In this document: positions 5,992 through 8,431 of the stretch, piece by piece | Layout: each line of letters starts with the position of its first letter | How positions within the stretch are numbered: the stretch's first letter is position 1 | Position numbers and translations under genes: made by a program | Source of the DNA: Bryobacterales bacterium | GTDB lineage: Bacteria; Acidobacteriota; Terriglobia; Bryobacterales; Bryobacteraceae | DNA length: 8,431 nucleotides | Direction: 5' to 3' | NCBI GenBank assembly: GCA_025353235.1 | Contig: JANXQZ010001131.1 | Span: 1-8,431 of the forward strand | Notes under the pieces: model-generated | The model's database searches: none | Told to the model about the DNA's origin: nothing | The model's input: only the letters and a program-made list of their open reading frames with translations

Positions 5992-7125
5992 TCATCCTGT
6001 CAACGCAAATCGAGGCTCTGAATTTATGGTTCCCGCGAGAAGCCGCTCCACGTACTCGCCCACAGCTGGCCCGTGTTTGAAGCCGTGCCCTGATCCCCCG
6101 CCGACCAACCAGACATTTTCAAAATCGGGGTGCCGGTCGATCAGGAAATCGCCGGTCTCAGTATTCTCGTACTGGCAAACGCGTGTTTCCACAATAGGAG
6201 CTCCGGCCAGTCCCGGAAAGCGCTCTCTTAGAAACTCGCGGGCTTCTGCGAGCGCATCAGCTTGCACTATGCGCTCCTGGGTGTCGGGATCTACCTCGGG
6301 TCCGTGCCGGTCGAATGCCAGCTTGAAACCGCGGGATTCCAGATCGGGAATGGCATAGGATCTTCGAGGATCGCTGTAGTCGAGCCAAGCAGGCATAGCG
6401 GGCGGCGCAAACCGGCGATCACTCGCGGCTGTCCCAAAAAAGAACACTTCCTGCCTTGTGGCGCGGATCCGGTCGCCGAGCAAGGCTGGAAACATTTTCG
6501 GCAGCCACGGTCCGCATGCGTAGATCAATTCGCCGGCTCCGATTCTTGCATGTGGGCCGATACTAACGCTTGAGATTTTGCGATCGCCGGAAGCAACGCC
6601 GCCAATCGCATGGATGAAGTCTACTCCGCGTACTACGGCTTCGCGGACCACCGCCTGCACGCAACGCCGAGCCAGCAGAACGCCGCTCTCGGGTTCGAAG
6701 ACCGCCGTAATAGGGCGGGAGAATCGAAGCTGCGGGAACCGCTTCTCCACCTCGAGTTGAGTAAGGTTTTCGAAGGTAACGCCGTTTCTGACCAGAGCGG
6801 CACGATTATCCGCCGCGCGGGCATCTCCCTCTGAAGAGGTCCAGAGCACTCCCGTGGGATAGAACAGACCGGGCGCCTTCACTTCATCCAAGAATGCCTT
6901 CCAGGCCGCCAGCGACCGTGCCGACCAACGAGTATAAATTTCGTCCGCCCCGTAACTCATGCGGATAATGCGCGACTCCCCGCCGGAGCTTGCTCGCGAA
7001 TTGCCCGCTCCGTAAGCATCCAGCAGCGCCACCGATTTCCCTGCAAGGCGCAGGCGATAGGCAGTCCATGCACCGAAAACGCCAGCGCCGATAACCACGG
7101 AGTCGTAGCTAGTCAAGGGGCACAC
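5992..7125 (-). CDS. FAD-dependent amine oxidoreductase (monomeric sarcosine oxidase / pipecolate oxidase-like)
   Basis: This is a 377-residue DAO-fold flavoenzyme of the MSOX group, which oxidises secondary amino acids (sarcosine, N-methyltryptophan, L-pipecolate) with FAD and oxygen. The dinucleotide-binding motif GAGVFG is at residues 13-18, and an acidic Asp36 lies at the end of the second strand. SRIIRMSYG gives Arg52, Arg55 and Tyr58, matching MSOX Arg49/Arg52/Tyr55 with a constant offset. Cys317 in RVCQYENT matches the covalent-flavin Cys315, and Lys350 in GSGHGFKHG matches the oxygen-activating Lys348 with the same 33-residue spacing. The MSOX substrate-site His269 aligns with Asp in AFDRHG, so sarcosine itself may not be the substrate. 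The start is GTG 7125, overlapping the upstream gene by 17 bases, with GGGAGAGG just ahead of it. A TTG at 7116 is an alternative start. The gene is cotranscribed with the mu-crystallin-like gene, which suggests a joint role in imino/cyclic amino acid turnover. Confidence 0.9.
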   Translation of the reverse strand: MCPLTSYDSVVIGAGVFGAWTAYRLRLAGKSVALLDAYGAGNSRASSGGESRIIRMSYGADEIYTRWSARSLAAWKAFLDEVKAPGLFYPTGVLWTSSEGDARAADNRAALVRNGVTFENLTQLEVEKRFPQLRFSRPITAVFEPESGVLLARRCVQAVVREAVVRGVDFIHAIGGVASGDRKISSVSIGPHARIGAGELIYACGPWLPKMFPALLGDRIRATRQEVFFFGTAASDRRFAPPAMPAWLDYSDPRRSYAIPDLESRGFKLAFDRHGPEVDPDTQERIVQADALAEAREFLRERFPGLAGAPIVETRVCQYENTETGDFLIDRHPDFENVWLVGGGSGHGFKHGPAVGEYVERLLAGTINSEPRFALTG

Positions 7126-8071
7126 CTCTCCCTGAGGACCTCGCCCAAGTGTAGGCCAGATGGGCCGCCGCGAGATCTTCTACGGCCAGGCCCAACGATT
7201 TAAAAACCGTCACGCCGGTTCCCTTCGCCAAGTCCGGATTTTCGAGGACCTCGCCTAATTCGCCGATAATGTGCGATTCGCCGAAGCGCCCTTCTTTGAT
7301 ACCAAGCACGACATCGCCGGATTCGTATAGGGCCGAGGCGCGCGAGTCAACGAACAGGCGCGATCTGGCGACTAGTTCAGGGTCCATCTCGCGTTGATTA
7401 GGCCGACAAGCGCCCACCGAAATAACGCACGCGCCCTCCTTCACCCACTCGCTTCGGAGAACAGGATCTGGTGAGTCCGTCACAAGTACGACGACATCGG
7501 CCTCGCGCACCGCCTCCTCTGCGCTCTCGACCGACTGTAAGCTGCTGTTCATCGATTCGTCGACGAACTTGAGGACGTGGGCACGCCTAGGGCTCCAGCA
7601 TCGGATGGCTTCGAATTTGCGCGTAAGAGATAAAGCATCGAGGTGACTTCGGGCTTGTACCCCTGAGCCGATTAGGGCCAGTACTCTCGCATGGATCGGG
7701 GAAAGAAGGTCGGCGGCGACCGCAGAGACTGCCGCCGTGCGAACCTGGGTAATGTACCGTCCGTCCATAATGGCCAACAGCGCTCCAGTATCGGGATCCA
7801 AAAGGAGAATCGTAGCCAAATGGGAAGGCAGCCCGCGCTCCGCATTCGCGCCAAACACGGTGACCAGTTTGGCGCCTAGTGCCGGAAATCCTGGCGCATA
7901 GGCCGGCATGGTCGCGAAGAACGAAGAATCGGAGTTTACCTCGATCACTGTTCTGACTGGCTGATTTACCAGCCCCGAGGAGTAAGCGCGCAGAGCATTG
8001 GCCATGGCAGGAATCAACTCGGACATGGGCAAATTTGCGCGGATCTCGGCTTCGTTCAACCATACAGCCAT
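7109..8071 (-). CDS. Ornithine cyclodeaminase / mu-crystallin family protein (probable ketimine reductase)
   Basis: The 320-residue protein belongs to the OCD/mu-crystallin family of NAD(P)-binding enzymes, which includes ornithine cyclodeaminase, alanine dehydrogenase and ketimine (delta1-piperideine-2-carboxylate/delta1-pyrroline-2-carboxylate) reductases. The Rossmann motif GSGVQA is at residues 135-140. Conserved family residues are Arg40 (QPVR), Lys68 (LGAKLVTVF), Arg111 (QVRTAAVSAVAA) and Asp230 in the RPNQREMDPEL block. The C-terminal half (GACRPN, ALYESGDV, GELGEV, TVFKSLGLAVEDLAAA) is closer to mu-crystallin than to classical ornithine cyclodeaminase as I know those sequences, which favours ketimine reductase activity; this is inference. 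Length is normal for the family. ATG 8071 fits the family N-terminus, although no strong ribosome binding site precedes it. The downstream flavin oxidase gene overlaps its 3' end by 17 bases, so the pair is an operon. Confidence 0.92.
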   Translation of the reverse strand: MAVWLNEAEIRANLPMSELIPAMANALRAYSSGLVNQPVRTVIEVNSDSSFFATMPAYAPGFPALGAKLVTVFGANAERGLPSHLATILLLDPDTGALLAIMDGRYITQVRTAAVSAVAADLLSPIHARVLALIGSGVQARSHLDALSLTRKFEAIRCWSPRRAHVLKFVDESMNSSLQSVESAEEAVREADVVVLVTDSPDPVLRSEWVKEGACVISVGACRPNQREMDPELVARSRLFVDSRASALYESGDVVLGIKEGRFGESHIIGELGEVLENPDLAKGTGVTVFKSLGLAVEDLAAAHLAYTWARSSGRGVPLD

Positions 8072-8339
8072 GGTCAGTCATTCTCTCATATCGGCGTTGG
8101 TGCTGAAAACATTGCCGCGAGCGCGTCAGAAGCACGGGATTTCCCCGGATTAAGTCGTGGAGCAGATAAAGATCTGCATGCGACACCTGCTAGCAATTCA
8201 GTCCGGGAGGTATTCGTTGTGACCCACGGCGGAAAGTTCCTTCACTAGGATCGTTGGGGGCGCGTTTTCCGGAAGGGGGCCGCTACCTCACAACACCTCC
8301 GCCACCCCCAATGTCGGACCTCTTCAGGAGCGGAATCCC
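8072..8339. other. Intergenic region upstream of the mu-crystallin-like gene
   Basis: These 268 bases lie between the end of the partial gene at the right edge and the start of the minus-strand operon, and must hold that operon's promoter if it is separately transcribed. I found no strong -35/-10 pair on the minus strand. TTGGGGGCG at 8254-8262 can pair (one G-U) with CGCCCCCAA-like sequence around 8303-8311 across a loop of about 40 bases, and G- and C-runs also occur at 8275-8279. No T run follows, so it is not a clear terminator. Confidence 0.35.
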
Positions 8340-8431
8340 TTAGGACTTCGCTTTCTTCGATGGTTTCGACTTACCAGAACTGTTGAGGGCGACCGCTTGG
8401 CGAACGAGCGCCTTGAAGGCGGACTCGTCAA
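8340..8431 (-). CDS. C-terminal tail of a hypothetical protein (partial, runs off the window)
   Basis: On the minus strand the frame entering from the right edge reads DESAFKALVRQAVALNSSGK and continues with a lysine/serine-rich tail (SKPSKKAKS) before TAA at 8340-8342. An amphipathic helix followed by a basic tail looks like a genuine protein C-terminus, but only 29 residues are visible and no family can be assigned. It lies upstream of the mu-crystallin-like gene on the same strand, separated by 268 bases. Confidence 0.55.
   Translation of the reverse strand, partial: DESAFKALVRQAVALNSSGKSKPSKKAKS

Noticed and set aside
7587..8186. 199-codon minus-strand ORF overlapping the mu-crystallin-like gene
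   Set aside because: It lies in an alternative frame of a clearly recognised gene and has low-complexity, Arg/Ser/Cys-rich text typical of a shadow frame.
8254..8311. Long-loop G/C stem upstream of the mu-crystallin-like gene as a terminator or riboswitch
   Set aside because: The pairing is short across a large loop, without a T tract or any recognisable riboswitch core.

Overview
The window looks like chromosomal DNA of a moderately GC-rich Gram-negative soil bacterium. Acidobacteriota is the most likely phylum. I infer this from the exosortase/EpsI pair, the two-domain secreted beta-strand protein and a decayed hypothetical gene whose sequence resembles proteins I recall from acidobacterial genomes and soil metagenomes. 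I could not search a database, so the assignment is tentative.

Layout, left to right: (1) positions 1-1037 hold a small inverted repeat and a minus-strand pseudogene broken by at least four frame changes, an apparent internal deletion and loss of its 3' end. (2) Positions 1038-1698 have no convincing gene but should hold the promoter of the next operon. (3) Positions 1699-3256 hold a plus-strand, overlapping two-gene operon: a membrane exosortase with an intact Cys/Arg/His triad, and an EpsI-family protein. (4) Positions 3257-3444 are intergenic and include three copies of a 10-bp unit. (5) Positions 3445-5975 hold a plus-strand series: a secreted protein made of two related beta-rich domains and split by a one-base frameshift exactly between them, a 66-residue small ORF, and an S41-family peptidase whose GTG start overlaps the small ORF's stop as GTGA. 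(6) Positions 5992-8071 hold a minus-strand two-gene operon: a mu-crystallin/ornithine cyclodeaminase-like protein, overlapped by a monomeric sarcosine oxidase/pipecolate oxidase-like flavoprotein. (7) Positions 8340-8431 hold the lysine-rich C-terminal tail of another minus-strand gene that runs off the window.

Functionally there are two modules and one looser cluster. The exosortase/EpsI pair belongs to the PEP-CTERM protein sorting and exopolysaccharide world, but no PEP-CTERM substrate or polysaccharide gene lies in the window. The mu-crystallin-like and flavin oxidase-like pair fits turnover of imino or cyclic amino acids such as pipecolate, proline or N-methyl amino acids: one enzyme interconverts a cyclic ketimine and amino acid with NAD(P)H, the other oxidises a secondary amine with FAD. 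The secreted two-domain protein, small ORF and S41 protease face the same way and may act outside the cytoplasm. I saw no CRISPR array, tRNA, rRNA, intact transposase or convincing defence system.
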